Origin: Micromonospora kangleipakensis
GTDB lineage: Bacteria > Actinomycetota > Actinomycetes > Mycobacteriales > Micromonosporaceae
DNA: 64,000 nucleotides
Assembly (NCBI RefSeq): GCF_004217615.1
Contig: NZ_SHLD01000001.1
Span: 6,944,001 to 7,008,000 of the forward strand
Direction: 5' to 3'
The notes under the pieces: generated by a model
Told to the model about the DNA's origin: nothing
The model's input: only the letters and a program-made list of their open reading frames with translations
The model's database searches: none
Part shown: one piece after another, positions 52,079 through 60,252 of the stretch
Position numbering within the stretch: the first letter of the stretch is position 1
How the letters are laid out: each line of letters begins with the position of its first letter
Program-made: the position numbers and the translations under genes

Positions 52079-53911
52079 GTGCCCGACGGAACGGACGACT
52101 CCGCGCGCTCGGCGGAGGGGGAGCTCACGCTCGCCCGGCTGGCGCTGGGCGACGGGGATCTCCAGCACGCGGCCGACCACGTCGCCGCCGCGCTCGTCCA
52201 GGCCCCCACGCTGCCCGAGGCGCACGAGACCCTGGCCCGGGTCGCCGCGGCCAGCGGTGGCGACCTGGATCTCTTCCCGCTGGGACACCACACATTCGTC
52301 GGCGCGGTGGTGGCCCGCGCGCACCTGCTCGCCGCCGCCGGACGGCCGGCCGAAGGACTCGACCTGCTCGCCGCGGCCACCGGCTACGCGCCCGCCGCCA
52401 ACTGGGCGGGCGTGCCCTGGGTGACCGCCCCCGAGCTGCCCGAACGCCTCGAACCCGAGCGGACCGCCCGGATCCTCATGCAGCTCTGCGCGGCGGTGCC
52501 CGACCCGGTGCCCCGGCGACTCCGCGACCCGCTGCGGCCGTACCTCACCCTGGCCCGCAACGCGGTCACCGTGCACCCCGCGCACGCGCTGCTGCTGGGC
52601 GCGGCGTCCGCGCTGGCCCGGCGGATCGGCGAGGTCGCCCTCGCCGTCACCTGGGCCGCCCGGGGGGTACGCGCGGAGCCGACGAAACTCGGCGAGGTCT
52701 GGCTCGGGTACGCGTACCGCAGCGCCGGCCGGACCCGCGACGCCCTGGCCGCGCTCGGCCGCGCCGTCGAACACGATCCCGACGACCTCGCGGTCTACGC
52801 CGACATCGCCGGCACGCTCGCCGACACCGGCCGGCTCGACGAGGCGCTCGACTGGATCGACCGGGCCCTCGCCCGCGACCCCGCCTTCGACTGCGCCGTG
52901 CACACCGCGCACCGGCTGCGCTTCCAGCGCGACGGGGACGTGGCGCACCTGGTGGCCCTCGCGGACTTCGTCCGGGACCACCCCGACGACAGCCACGAAC
53001 ACGGCGACCTCGCCGAATGCTGCCGCAGCCGGCCCTGGCTGGGGCAGGTCACCCCGGCCGGCGGTCCGATGCTGGACGCGCTGCGGCAGGCCCTCGCCGC
53101 CGAGGGCGCCGCCCGGCTCGCCGTCCGGCTGGACGCGCTGGAGCCGCCCAGCGCGATGCGTACCGTCGCGGCGGCCGTGCCCGGCCTCGACGTCGAGGTC
53201 GCCGAGGTGGCCGACCCGGACCCGCGCGAGCCCCGCCGGGCCACCGCCTGCCAGCTCTGGCGGTACGACGGCACCACCGCCGCGCCCACCCTGCCGGTCC
53301 CGTCGACCGAGGCGGCGGAGCGCGTCCGGCAGCTCGCCCACCCGGCGTGGCCGCACCCGCCGGCCGCGTACGACGCCGCGGTCGGGCTGGCCACCCTGGA
53401 GCTGACCGACCTGCTCGGCCTGCTGGTGCACCCGCCCGAGGCGCCGCCGACCGCGCTGGGCCGGGTGCTCGCCGGCCAGGACCCCTCGCTCTGGGTGCGC
53501 TGCGTGCAGGTCTGGGCCTGCCTCGGCCTGCTGCACCACCGCACCGACGAACCGTGGGCGGAGTCCACCCGGCGGCGGGTGCTGCTGGAGCTGGTCTGGG
53601 GCGTGGAGGACTGGATCACCGAGGCGGCGCTCTTCGCCCTGGTCACCGCCGCCTGGGTCGACCCCGCGGTACGCCCCGACGTGGCCCGGGTGGTGGCCGA
53701 ACGCATCGCCGACGTGGCGGCCGTGTCCCGCGAGCGCCGGGTGCCGATCGCCACCTCCGTGGCCCACCTCGCCCTCGCCACCCCGGCCCTGGACGAGACG
53801 ACCGCCGCGCTGGCCCGCGAGCTGATCTCCGGCCCGCCCGCCGAGACCCGGCGCGCCGGCGCCCTGCGCCGCCTCTGGCGCCACCTCACCGCCCCCTTCC
53901 GCCGCCCCTGA
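52079..53911 (+). CDS. Large tetratricopeptide-repeat protein
   Basis: The 610-residue soluble protein has TPR-like helices at about residues 15-60, 185-300 (AYRSAGRTRDALAALGRAVE, DTGRLDEALDWIDRALARD). The C-terminal half is helical and does not match a known domain. No catalytic motif is seen. The GTG at 52079 is preceded by AGAGGA at about 6 nt, and a TAGGCT -10 lies at 52037-52042. It is divergent from the SIS gene. It probably scaffolds protein interactions. Confidence 0.8.
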   Translation: MPDGTDDSARSAEGELTLARLALGDGDLQHAADHVAAALVQAPTLPEAHETLARVAAASGGDLDLFPLGHHTFVGAVVARAHLLAAAGRPAEGLDLLAAATGYAPAANWAGVPWVTAPELPERLEPERTARILMQLCAAVPDPVPRRLRDPLRPYLTLARNAVTVHPAHALLLGAASALARRIGEVALAVTWAARGVRAEPTKLGEVWLGYAYRSAGRTRDALAALGRAVEHDPDDLAVYADIAGTLADTGRLDEALDWIDRALARDPAFDCAVHTAHRLRFQRDGDVAHLVALADFVRDHPDDSHEHGDLAECCRSRPWLGQVTPAGGPMLDALRQALAAEGAARLAVRLDALEPPSAMRTVAAAVPGLDVEVAEVADPDPREPRRATACQLWRYDGTTAAPTLPVPSTEAAERVRQLAHPAWPHPPAAYDAAVGLATLELTDLLGLLVHPPEAPPTALGRVLAGQDPSLWVRCVQVWACLGLLHHRTDEPWAESTRRRVLLELVWGVEDWITEAALFALVTAAWVDPAVRPDVARVVAERIADVAAVSRERRVPIATSVAHLALATPALDETTAALARELISGPPAETRRAGALRRLWRHLTAPFRRP

Positions 53912-53966
53912 CCCTCCCCGGGTGCCGGCAACCCGGATCCGGGGCCGGCCGATCCGGGAATGCGGC

Positions 53967-54004
53967 GCGGCCACGCCGTACCCCGGTGGGGTCGGCGTGG
54001 CCGC
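53967..54004. terminator. Bidirectional terminator between TPR and efflux genes
   Basis: GCGGCCACGCC pairs with GGCGTGGCCGC. An inner ACCCC/GGGGT stem extends the hairpin between the convergent genes. Confidence 0.8.
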
Positions 54005-54014
54005 GGAGCGTGCG

Positions 54015-55604
54015 TCAGGCGACCGGGGCCTTGCCGAGGGCGACCTCGGCCTGCTCCTCCGGCGTGGCGCCAGCGGGCGGGGCGTCGTTGGTCGACCGGA
54101 GCGGGACCTCCTTGATGAACCAGGCGAGCACCGGCACGGCGATGGTGAAGACGACCGCCCAGAAGAAGACGTGCGAGATGGCGTCGGAGAGGCCGCCGAG
54201 CACCAGCTCGCGCGTCTGCGCCGGCAGCTGCTTGAGCTGCTCCAGGTCCATCCGGCCGCCCTCGCCGCCACCGCCGCTGAACGCGGCGCCGGCCGCGGAG
54301 TCGGCGAGCCGGTTGGCGAAGATCGCGCCGAAGAGCGAGATGCCGAACGAGCCGCCGATCGACCGGAAGAAGGTGGCCGCGCCGCTCGCCGCGCCGAGGT
54401 CCTTCTGCTCGACGCTGTTCTGCGCGATCAGCATCGAGGTCTGCATGAGGAAGCCCATGCCGACGCCCAGCACGATCATGTAGAGCGACGACTCGGCCTT
54501 GCCGGTGTCGACCTCGAGCCGGGTCAGCAGCGCCAGGCCGGCGGCCATCACGACGCCGCCGGCGATCGGGAAGATCCGGTACCGGCCGGTCTTGGTGATC
54601 GCCCGGCCGACGACCAGCGAGACGACGAGCATGCCGAACATCAGCGGGAGCAGCAGCAGGCCGCTGTTGGTGGCCGAGGCGCCCTGCACGGTCTGCTGGT
54701 AGAGCGGCAGGAAGTTCATCGCGCCGAACATCGCGAAGCCGAGCAGGAAGCCGATCACCGAGATGAGGGCGAAGTTGCGGTTGGCGAAGAGCCCCAGCGG
54801 CAGGATCGGCTCGGCGGCGCGGCGCTCGACGACGGCGAAGACGACCAGGGCGACCAGCGCGAGGACGGCGAGGCCGAGGATCTGCGGGGAGGTCCAGTCG
54901 TACTCGTTGCCGCCCCACGTGGTGACCAGCACGATCGCGGTGATGCCGACGGAGAGCAGCGCGGCGCCCACCCAGTCGATCTTGTGCTCGGTACGGTACT
55001 TCGGCAGGTGCATGGTGGTGGCGAGGACCAGCAGGGCGATGCCGCCGAGCGGCAGGTTCACGTAGAACGCCCAGCGCCAGGAGAGGTTGTCGGTGATGAA
55101 GCCGCCGACCAGCGGGCCGGCCACCATGGCGATGGCCATGATGCCGGCGATCATGCCCTGGTAGCGGCCCCGCTCGCGGGGCGGCACCAGGTCACCGATG
55201 ATCGCCATCACGCCGACCATCAGGCCGCCGGCGCCGAGGCCCTGGACGGCGCGGAACGCGATCAGCTCGATCATGCCGTTCTCGGCGCCGCCGAACATGC
55301 CGGAGCCGGACATGCCGCAGAGGGCCGAGCCGATCAGGAAGATCACCACGGAGGTGAGGAAGACGGCCTTGCGGCCGTACAGGTCGCCGAGCTTGCCCCA
55401 GATCGGGGTGGAGACCGTGGTGCCCAGCACGTACGCGGTGACCACCCAGGTGAAGTGGTCGACGCCGCCGAACTCGCCGACGATCCGCGGCAGCGCGGTG
55501 CTGACGATCATGTTGTCGAGCATCGCCAGCATCATGGCGATCATGAGGCCGAAGAGCACGACCCGGACGTTGGGTCGCGCTGTCGCCTGCATTTCCTGAG
55601 TCAT
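54015..55604 (-). CDS. DHA2-family MFS multidrug efflux transporter (EmrB/QacA-like)
   Basis: The 529-residue protein has 14 predicted membrane helices. It shows LDNMIVSTALPRI (motif D1), GKLGDLYGRKAVF (motif A between helices 2 and 3), AVQGLGAGGL and GPLVGGF (motif C). It exports drugs by proton antiport. The ATG at 55604 follows GGGGGAG. It is divergent from a TetR gene with tandem palindromes between them, so it is presumably derepressed by its substrates. Confidence 0.93.
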   Translation of the reverse strand: MTQEMQATARPNVRVVLFGLMIAMMLAMLDNMIVSTALPRIVGEFGGVDHFTWVVTAYVLGTTVSTPIWGKLGDLYGRKAVFLTSVVIFLIGSALCGMSGSGMFGGAENGMIELIAFRAVQGLGAGGLMVGVMAIIGDLVPPRERGRYQGMIAGIMAIAMVAGPLVGGFITDNLSWRWAFYVNLPLGGIALLVLATTMHLPKYRTEHKIDWVGAALLSVGITAIVLVTTWGGNEYDWTSPQILGLAVLALVALVVFAVVERRAAEPILPLGLFANRNFALISVIGFLLGFAMFGAMNFLPLYQQTVQGASATNSGLLLLPLMFGMLVVSLVVGRAITKTGRYRIFPIAGGVVMAAGLALLTRLEVDTGKAESSLYMIVLGVGMGFLMQTSMLIAQNSVEQKDLGAASGAATFFRSIGGSFGISLFGAIFANRLADSAAGAAFSGGGGEGGRMDLEQLKQLPAQTRELVLGGLSDAISHVFFWAVVFTIAVPVLAWFIKEVPLRSTNDAPPAGATPEEQAEVALGKAPVA

Positions 55605-55631
55605 GGGTAAGCTCCCCCGGAGATGTGTCGC

Positions 55632-55677
55632 ACTTACTTGCCGCCCGGCTAGTCACCTTACTAGCCGCACGGTAAGT
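55632..55677. promoter_or_regulatory. Tandem palindromic operators between efflux gene and tetR
   Basis: CGGCTAGT (55646-55653) and ACTAGCCG (55660-55667) form a perfect inner inverted repeat with 6-nt spacer. ACTTAC (55632-55637) and GTAAGT (55672-55677) flank it. CTTACTTGCCG and CTTACTAGCCG repeat directly. The pattern reads as two adjacent TetR-type sites. Confidence 0.65.
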
Positions 55678-55716
55678 TGGACAGCAGGAACCCGTCAAGT
55701 GAGTTAGGTGGTGCAG

Positions 55717-56286
55717 GTGAGGGAGAGCACAGGCGGCACGCGGGAACGCATCCAGGCCGTCGCGCTGGAGCTCTTCACCGAGCAGGGGTACGAGAAGACC
55801 TCGCTCCGGGAGATCGCCGAGCGGCTGGGCGTGACCAAGGCCGCCCTCTACTACCACTTCAAGAGCAAGGACGAGATCGTCAACAGCTTCGTCGAGGACC
55901 GGCTGCGCCGGATGGACGAGCTGATCGACTGGGCCCGGTCGCAGCCGGCCACCCTGGCCACCCGCCGGGCGCTGATCACCCGGTACGCCGACGCGATGTT
56001 CGACAGCGAGCAGCCGTCGGTGATGCGCTTCTTCGAGCAGAACCAGACCGTGCTGAAGAGCCTCGCCGCCGGGATGCAGATGCGGGAGCGGATGCTGGGC
56101 CTCGCCGACCAGCTGTGCCGGGGCGACGACTCGCCCGCCGCGCAGCTCCGCGCCGCGCTCACCCTGTTCGCCGTGCACAGCAGCTGGTTCGCGGTACGCG
56201 CTCCGCACATCACCGACGAGGAGCGGAAGAAGATCGCCCTCGAGGTCGCCGACGAGCTGCTGTCGAAGATCGGCGAGGCCGGCTGA
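55717..56286 (+). CDS. TetR-family transcriptional repressor
   Basis: The 189-residue protein has the helix-turn-helix region ALELFTEQGYEKTSLREIA followed by LGVTKAALYYHFKSKDEIV, typical of TetR. A helical ligand-binding domain follows. The GTG at 55717 is preferred because AGGTGG lies 5 nt upstream; GTG 55708 would add three residues. It likely represses both itself and the divergent DHA2 exporter. Confidence 0.9.
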   Translation: MRESTGGTRERIQAVALELFTEQGYEKTSLREIAERLGVTKAALYYHFKSKDEIVNSFVEDRLRRMDELIDWARSQPATLATRRALITRYADAMFDSEQPSVMRFFEQNQTVLKSLAAGMQMRERMLGLADQLCRGDDSPAAQLRAALTLFAVHSSWFAVRAPHITDEERKKIALEVADELLSKIGEAG

Positions 56287-56341
56287 CCCGGCCGGCCACC
56301 GGGCGGCACGGCTCCCGCCGAGCCGGCCGGTACGGGCGCCG

Positions 56342-56851
56342 TCAGCCGCCGGCGAGGTCCAGCCGGAGGCCCAGCAGCTCCACCCCCGGCAGCGGGGACC
56401 AGTCCTTCTCCGGCACCCGGACGAAGCCCATCCGCTCGTAGAGCCGGTGCGCCGCGACGGCCATCCCGCTGCGTACGCAGATCACCACCGCCGAGCAGCC
56501 CAGCTCGGTCGCCCGGGCCACGCAGGCCCGGACCAGCACCGCCCCGGCGCCACGGCCCTGCGCGGCCGGGTCGACGGCGAGCATCCGGAACTCCGCCTCG
56601 CCGGGGCCGGAGAGCTCGGCGTACGGGGTGCCGGCCAGCACGAAGGTCACCGCGCCGAGCACCTCGCCGGTCTCCCCGTCGACGGCGACCAGCACCTCGC
56701 CGGTCTCCGCCCGGGTGGCCACGTCGGCGAGCACCACGGCGTACCCGTTCTCGCCCTTGAGCTGCCCGTCGGCCTCGTAGGCGGCGACCGTCAGCCGAGC
56801 CACCGCCGGGTGGTCGGCCGGGTCGGCCCGACGGACGGTGAGGCCGGTCAA
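56342..56851 (-). CDS. GNAT N-acetyltransferase
   Basis: The 169-residue protein has a complete GNAT fold with motif A AEFRMLAVDPAAQGRGAGAVL and motif B AVAAHRLYERMGFVRV. The substrate is unknown; the pattern is near RimI/ElaA-like enzymes. The start is a TTG at 56851 that overlaps the TGA of the biotinylated protein gene (TTGA), so it is translationally coupled. TTG starts are rare in this window. Confidence 0.83.
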   Translation of the reverse strand: MTGLTVRRADPADHPAVARLTVAAYEADGQLKGENGYAVVLADVATRAETGEVLVAVDGETGEVLGAVTFVLAGTPYAELSGPGEAEFRMLAVDPAAQGRGAGAVLVRACVARATELGCSAVVICVRSGMAVAAHRLYERMGFVRVPEKDWSPLPGVELLGLRLDLAGG

Positions 56852-57063
56852 CCGATCACCGCGATCAGGTCACCGTCCTGCACGACGTCACCCTCGTTGA
56901 CCGCCATCTGCTGGACGACGCCGTCCGACTCGGCGATCACCGGGATCTCCATCTTCATCGACTCCAGGATCACCAGCGTGTCCCCCTCGGACACGGTGTC
57001 CCCGGCCGACGCAACGACCTTCCAGACGTTCGCCACCATCTCGGCGCGGATCTCCTCGGCCAT
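56848..57063 (-). CDS. Biotin/lipoyl attachment protein (TB7.3/BLP-like)
   Basis: The 71-residue free-standing biotinyl domain has the modification motif ILESMKMEIPV with Lys37 as the target. Hairpin glycines are at AGDTVSEGD and NEGDVVQDGD. Mycobacteria encode the same protein (Rv3221c) beside rshA-sigH. Its carboxylase partner, if any, is not in this window. The ATG at 57063 follows GAGGGAGGG. Confidence 0.93.
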   Translation of the reverse strand: MAEEIRAEMVANVWKVVASAGDTVSEGDTLVILESMKMEIPVIAESDGVVQQMAVNEGDVVQDGDLIAVIG

Positions 57064-57301
57064 GTGACGGCCCTCCCTCTCCACCGGTGTGCCTGCGAAC
57101 GGTATCCAATCATGACCCGGGTCACCGCCGGGCGCGGAGCGGCCACCACGCCGCTTTTGCCCCCGCCGGACCACGGGCGACGCCACCCGCACTAGCATCA
57201 GCTCCGTCGGTCCCCGGACGCCCGGAGGACCGGAGGACCGGTACGCGACCTCCGCCGCGCTCGCCCGCGGTCGGACCGTGACCAGCACAAGGAGGCACAG
57301 T

Positions 57302-57376
57302 ATGGCGAAGAAGTCCCGCAAGAAGAAGGCCCGTAAGAAGAGCGCCGCGAACCACGGCAAGCGCCCCAACTCCTGA
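57302..57376 (+). CDS. Ribosomal protein bL37 (24 residues)
   Basis: The reading MAKKSRKKKARKKSAANHGK then RPNS is a 24-residue, very basic peptide with the conserved ANHGKRPN end. It matches the actinobacterial 50S protein bL37 first seen in mycobacterial ribosome structures. AAGGAGG lies 7 nt before the ATG, and a possible -10 TAGCAT occurs about 110 bases upstream. Its position between the TB7.3-like gene and rshA-sigH agrees with mycobacteria. Confidence 0.85.
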   Translation: MAKKSRKKKARKKSAANHGKRPNS

Positions 57377-57434
57377 TCGTCGGCGGGCGCGCCCGCCTCG
57401 AGGATCAGCAGCTCCCCCGGCCCCGGCCGGACAG

Positions 57435-57471
57435 ACCGGTGGCCCGGGTCGAATCGACCCGGGCCACCGGT
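57435..57471. terminator. Perfect 18-bp inverted repeat, bidirectional terminator
   Basis: ACCGGTGGCCCGGGTCGA, a single A, and its exact complement lie between the convergent bL37 and rshA genes, followed by GTTGT. Confidence 0.85.
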
Positions 57472-57494
57472 GTTGTCAGGTCAGTGCGGCGTGC

Positions 57495-57788
57495 TCAGTC
57501 CGCCAGCTCGCGGGACTCGGTGCTCTCGAAGACCACCAGCTCGGTGAGGCGTACCCGCAGCCGCTCGCGCAGCTGCTCCGGCGCGGTCTCGTTGCCGCAG
57601 CACCGCGCGACCAGCGCCTTCACCTCCTGCTCGATGCCGTACTCGCGCAGGCAGGGCCCGCACTCGTCGAGGTGGTGGCGGATCAGCGTCCGGCGCTCGT
57701 CCGCGCACTCCAGATCCAGGTAGAGGTAGACCTCCGCGAGCACCTCGCGGCAGTCCGTCTCGTGCGGCTCTCCACAGCTCACGGTCAC
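57495..57788 (-). CDS. rshA: Zinc-dependent redox anti-sigma factor (RshA/RsrA)
   Basis: The 97-residue ZAS-type anti-sigma factor has the motif H39-x3-C43-x2-C46 (HHLDECGPC) and an upstream Cys13. These form the zinc site and redox switch. Oxidation makes a disulfide, releases zinc and frees the sigma factor. Further cysteines include a CC pair at about 63. The GTG at 57788 overlaps the sigH stop (GTGA), ensuring stoichiometric synthesis. Confidence 0.94.
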   Translation of the reverse strand: MTVSCGEPHETDCREVLAEVYLYLDLECADERRTLIRHHLDECGPCLREYGIEQEVKALVARCCGNETAPEQLRERLRVRLTELVVFESTESRELAD

Positions 57789-58600
57789 ACCTCCCGGCCG
57801 GCGGCGGCGGTCGAACCCTTCGACGACGACGGCGCGGCGCTGAAGCCCCGCTCCGCGGCGTACTGCTCGAGCAGCTTGCGCAGATTACGTCGGCCGCGGT
57901 GCAGCCGCGACATCACGGTGCCGATCGGCGTGGCCATGATGTCAGCGACCTCCTTGTAGGAGAAGCCCTCGACATCGGTGAGGTACACCGCCATGCGGAA
58001 CTCCTCCGGCAGCTGCTGGAGGGCCTCCTTGACGTCGCTGTCCGGCAGGCGGTCCAGCGCCTCGGTCTCCGCCGAGCGCAGCCCGCTGGAGGTGTGCGAC
58101 TCGGCCTCGGCCAGCTGCCAGTCGGTGATCTCCTCGGTGGGCGCCTGCACGGGCTGGCGCTGCCGCTTGCGGTAGGTGTTGATGTAGGTGTTGGTCAGGA
58201 TCCGGTAGAGCCAGGCCTTCAGGTTCGTGCCCTGCTCGAACTGGTGGAAGGCCGCATACGCCTTCAGGTACGTCTCCTGGACCAGGTCCTCGGCATCCGC
58301 CGGGTTGCGCGTCATCCGCAGCCCGGCAGCGTAGAGCTGATCGACGAAGGGCATCGCGTCCCGCTCGAAACGGGCCCTGCGCTCGTCCGTCTTCTCGGTG
58401 GTCAACCGCACATCCCCTCGCGTCGGATGCTTTCCCGCCGAGGATACGCGTACGGACCTGCCCGCAGATTCAGTTCCGGTCGGTGTGCTGGTGCTCACCG
58501 TGGCCGACGCCTCAGCGGGCCACTCCGGCGCGTCCAACAGCCGCCTCAGCTGCCGCGCGTCCCGTTCGTCCCGCTCCCGGCTCCGTGTCTCGGTCGGCAC
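57785..58600 (-). CDS. sigH: ECF sigma factor SigH/SigR, with predicted long and short isoforms
   Basis: The stress sigma factor of thiol-oxidative and heat response has region 2 [55 protein letters not shown] and region 4 [20 protein letters not shown], then [14 protein letters not shown]. The conventional start is GTG 58413 (209 residues), with AGGGGA close upstream. The frame stays open to GTG 58600, adding 62 residues, with AGGGGGG about 6 nt before it and a perfect GGAAT-N18-GTT promoter further upstream. Streptomyces SigR has the same unstable, autoinduced long form. Confidence 0.93.
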   Translation of the reverse strand: MPTETRSRERDERDARQLRRLLDAPEWPAEASATVSTSTPTGTESAGRSVRVSSAGKHPTRGDVRLTTEKTDERRARFERDAMPFVDQLYAAGLRMTRNPADAEDLVQETYLKAYAAFHQFEQGTNLKAWLYRILTNTYINTYRKRQRQPVQAPTEEITDWQLAEAESHTSSGLRSAETEALDRLPDSDVKEALQQLPEEFRMAVYLTDVEGFSYKEVADIMATPIGTVMSRLHRGRRNLRKLLEQYAAERGFSAAPSSSKGSTAAAGREV

Positions 58601-58640
58601 CGGTCACCCCCCTCGGCTGGAAATGTCGTCCAGAGGTAGT

Positions 58641-58666
58641 AACCGCGCCGTCGGGCGACACATTCC
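58641..58666 (-). promoter_or_regulatory. SigR/SigH-dependent autoregulatory promoter
   Basis: On the minus strand GGAAT (58662-58666) is followed after exactly 18 nt by GTT (58641-58643), the SigR/SigH consensus. Transcription would begin near 58634, just before the extended GTG start at 58600. Confidence 0.8.
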
Positions 58667-58679
58667 GTCGCCCCCGCCG

Positions 58680-58723
58680 TTCCTGGTCCCGGCCCCGGCC
58701 GCGACCGGCGCTGGGACCAGGAA
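58680..58723 (-). terminator. Hairpin upstream of the sigH promoter
   Basis: TTCCTGGTCCC (58680-58690) pairs perfectly with GGGACCAGGAA (58713-58723) around a GC-rich 22-nt loop. It may terminate the hydrolase transcript before sigH. Confidence 0.6.
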
Positions 58724-58861
58724 GGGCCTGGGAGGATGGCCCCGGACCGCCCGAACCGGACGTCCGGCACCATCCCTAGCAACGACCCGCCGCCACCACC
58801 GGTCACGCTCGGTGCGGTCTCGTCGGCGTCCGCCCGCCACGATCGCCCCCGCCGGGTCCGC

Positions 58862-59479
58862 TCAGCGGGGTGTCCAGCCCCGCCCGCGCAGCCAGTCGCG
58901 CACCACCGCGGCCGTGGCCGCCGGGTCCCCCCGCAGGTCGTGCCGCTCACCCGGACGGAGCACCACCTCGACGCCCGGTCCCGGCTCCGGCACCCCGAAG
59001 GGGTCCCGGTCGCCGTTGACCACCAGGGTGGGCAGCCCGGTCGCCAGCTCGTCGGCCCGCGAGCGCTCCGGACGCCCCGGCGGGTGCAGCGGGAAGGCCA
59101 GCGCGACGATCCCGCTCGCGCCGACCGCCGTGGCGGTACGGCAGGCGACCCGGGCCCCGCTGGAGCGCCCGCCGACCACCCAGCCGGAGACGGTCGGATG
59201 GCGCTCCCGGAGCGCGGCCAGCACCGCCGTCCACGCCTCGTCGAGGTGCCCGGCCGGCGCCGGCGCGCGTCGACCGGCGACCCGGTACGGCTGGGTCACC
59301 CGGATCACCGCCACCCCGGCGGCGGTCACCGCGTCCCGGACGGCGAGCAGGTCCGGGGCGTCCACCCCACCGCCCGCGCCGTGCCCGAGCACCAGCGCGG
59401 TGGTGACGGGACCGGTCGGCAGGTCGGTGTCGACCCGGGCCGGTCCGCGGGGGGTGTCGATCTCGTCGCTGTGCCGCAC
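58862..59479 (-). CDS. Small alpha/beta-hydrolase (KANL3/Tex30-like)
   Basis: The 205-residue alpha/beta-hydrolase starts with the oxyanion segment LVLGHGAGGGVDAPD. It has a nucleophile elbow GGRSSGARVACR, the acid in VVNGDRDPFG and the His in GERHDLRGD. This matches dienelactone-hydrolase-like bacterial proteins of unknown substrate. The GTG at 59479 has GAGAAT 6 nt upstream. Confidence 0.8.
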   Translation of the reverse strand: MRHSDEIDTPRGPARVDTDLPTGPVTTALVLGHGAGGGVDAPDLLAVRDAVTAAGVAVIRVTQPYRVAGRRAPAPAGHLDEAWTAVLAALRERHPTVSGWVVGGRSSGARVACRTATAVGASGIVALAFPLHPPGRPERSRADELATGLPTLVVNGDRDPFGVPEPGPGVEVVLRPGERHDLRGDPAATAAVVRDWLRGRGWTPR

Positions 59480-59485
59480 CGGCCC

Positions 59486-59491
59486 ATTCTC
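59486..59491 (-). promoter_or_regulatory. -10 hexamer GAGAAT of the small hydrolase gene (leaderless)
   Basis: GAGAAT on the minus strand lies 6 nt before the GTG at 59479. Confidence 0.35.
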
Positions 59492-59594
59492 CGCCGGCCC
59501 CGCCCGGCCGGTCCGCAGGCCGCACCGCCGGACCCGGTCCGGAAGCGGAGCACGGCACCGCCCCGACCGGAGGCGCGAGACCCGGAAACGACGG

Positions 59595-59629
59595 CGCCGC
59601 CCGCCTCCAGGGTTGCGAGGCGGGCGGCG
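59595..59629 (-). terminator. Stem-loop terminator after the second whiB gene
   Basis: CGCCGCCCGCCTC (59595-59607) pairs perfectly with GAGGCGGGCGGCG (59617-59629). On the minus strand it is followed by GTCGTTTCC, 18 bases past the stop. Confidence 0.8.
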
Positions 59630-59647
59630 ACGGCCTGCCCGATCGGC

Positions 59648-60049
59648 TCAGCGACTGAGCGGCACCAGGGTGAGCAGGCGGTCGCGGACCGGCGGACCGG
59701 CCTCGTCGACCGCGTCCGGATCCGGCTGCACCTCGCTGCGCCAGGCGACGAGCATCGCCCGCCGTTCGCGCGGTGTGGTGCCGCCCCAGACGCCGTGGCA
59801 GTCGCCCACCTCCAGCGCCCAGGCGAGGCAGGAGCCCTGGACATCACAACTGCGGCAGAGCGCCACGGCCGAATCGGCCGGCTCGTTGGGTGCCGGAAAG
59901 AACGTCTCCGGGTCCACGCTCTGGCAGGTCCCTCTGGTCCGCCACGCCTCGTCGTGTCGCCGCTCGCGCAACGCCCGCAGCAGTCGCGGATCTCGTCGTG
60001 CGGCGGCCACCTCGTGCGGGCGGGGCATACGTGCCCGTGTCAAATCCAC
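59648..60049 (-). CDS. WhiB-family transcriptional regulator with extended ends
   Basis: The 133-residue WhiB protein has cysteines at 42, 65, 68 and 74 (GTCQSV, CRSCDVQGSC) and the GVWGGTTPRERRAML turn. About 40 basic residues precede the first Cys and 40 follow the turn. The tail lacks the AT-hook of WhiB7/WblC. I cannot assign it to a named subclass. GTG 60049 follows GGAGG closely; ATG 60028 is the alternative. The upstream 203-base gap has a possible promoter with GATAGA as -10. Confidence 0.85.
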   Translation of the reverse strand: MDLTRARMPRPHEVAAARRDPRLLRALRERRHDEAWRTRGTCQSVDPETFFPAPNEPADSAVALCRSCDVQGSCLAWALEVGDCHGVWGGTTPRERRAMLVAWRSEVQPDPDAVDEAGPPVRDRLLTLVPLSR

Positions 60050-60252
60050 CCACCTCCCCCGTGGGACCGGCAAGATCACAAGGATCGATGGGTGCCATCC
60101 GCCCCGTGCGAATCGACGCCCACCGCCGGCGCTGTGTTCTATCGCACTTGCCGAGGCGGGGACAAGACTCTGCGGTAAAGATGGCTAAACAGCCGGGCGA
60201 CGTTTCAGGCGCAACCCTGGCAAATCCGCACACGACAATGTGCCGACGGTGA

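Noticed and set aside
58414..60188. A 596-codon plus-strand frame over the sigH-whiB region
   Set aside because: Ser/Arg/Thr/Pro-rich shadow of minus-strand sigH, hydrolase and whiB genes.
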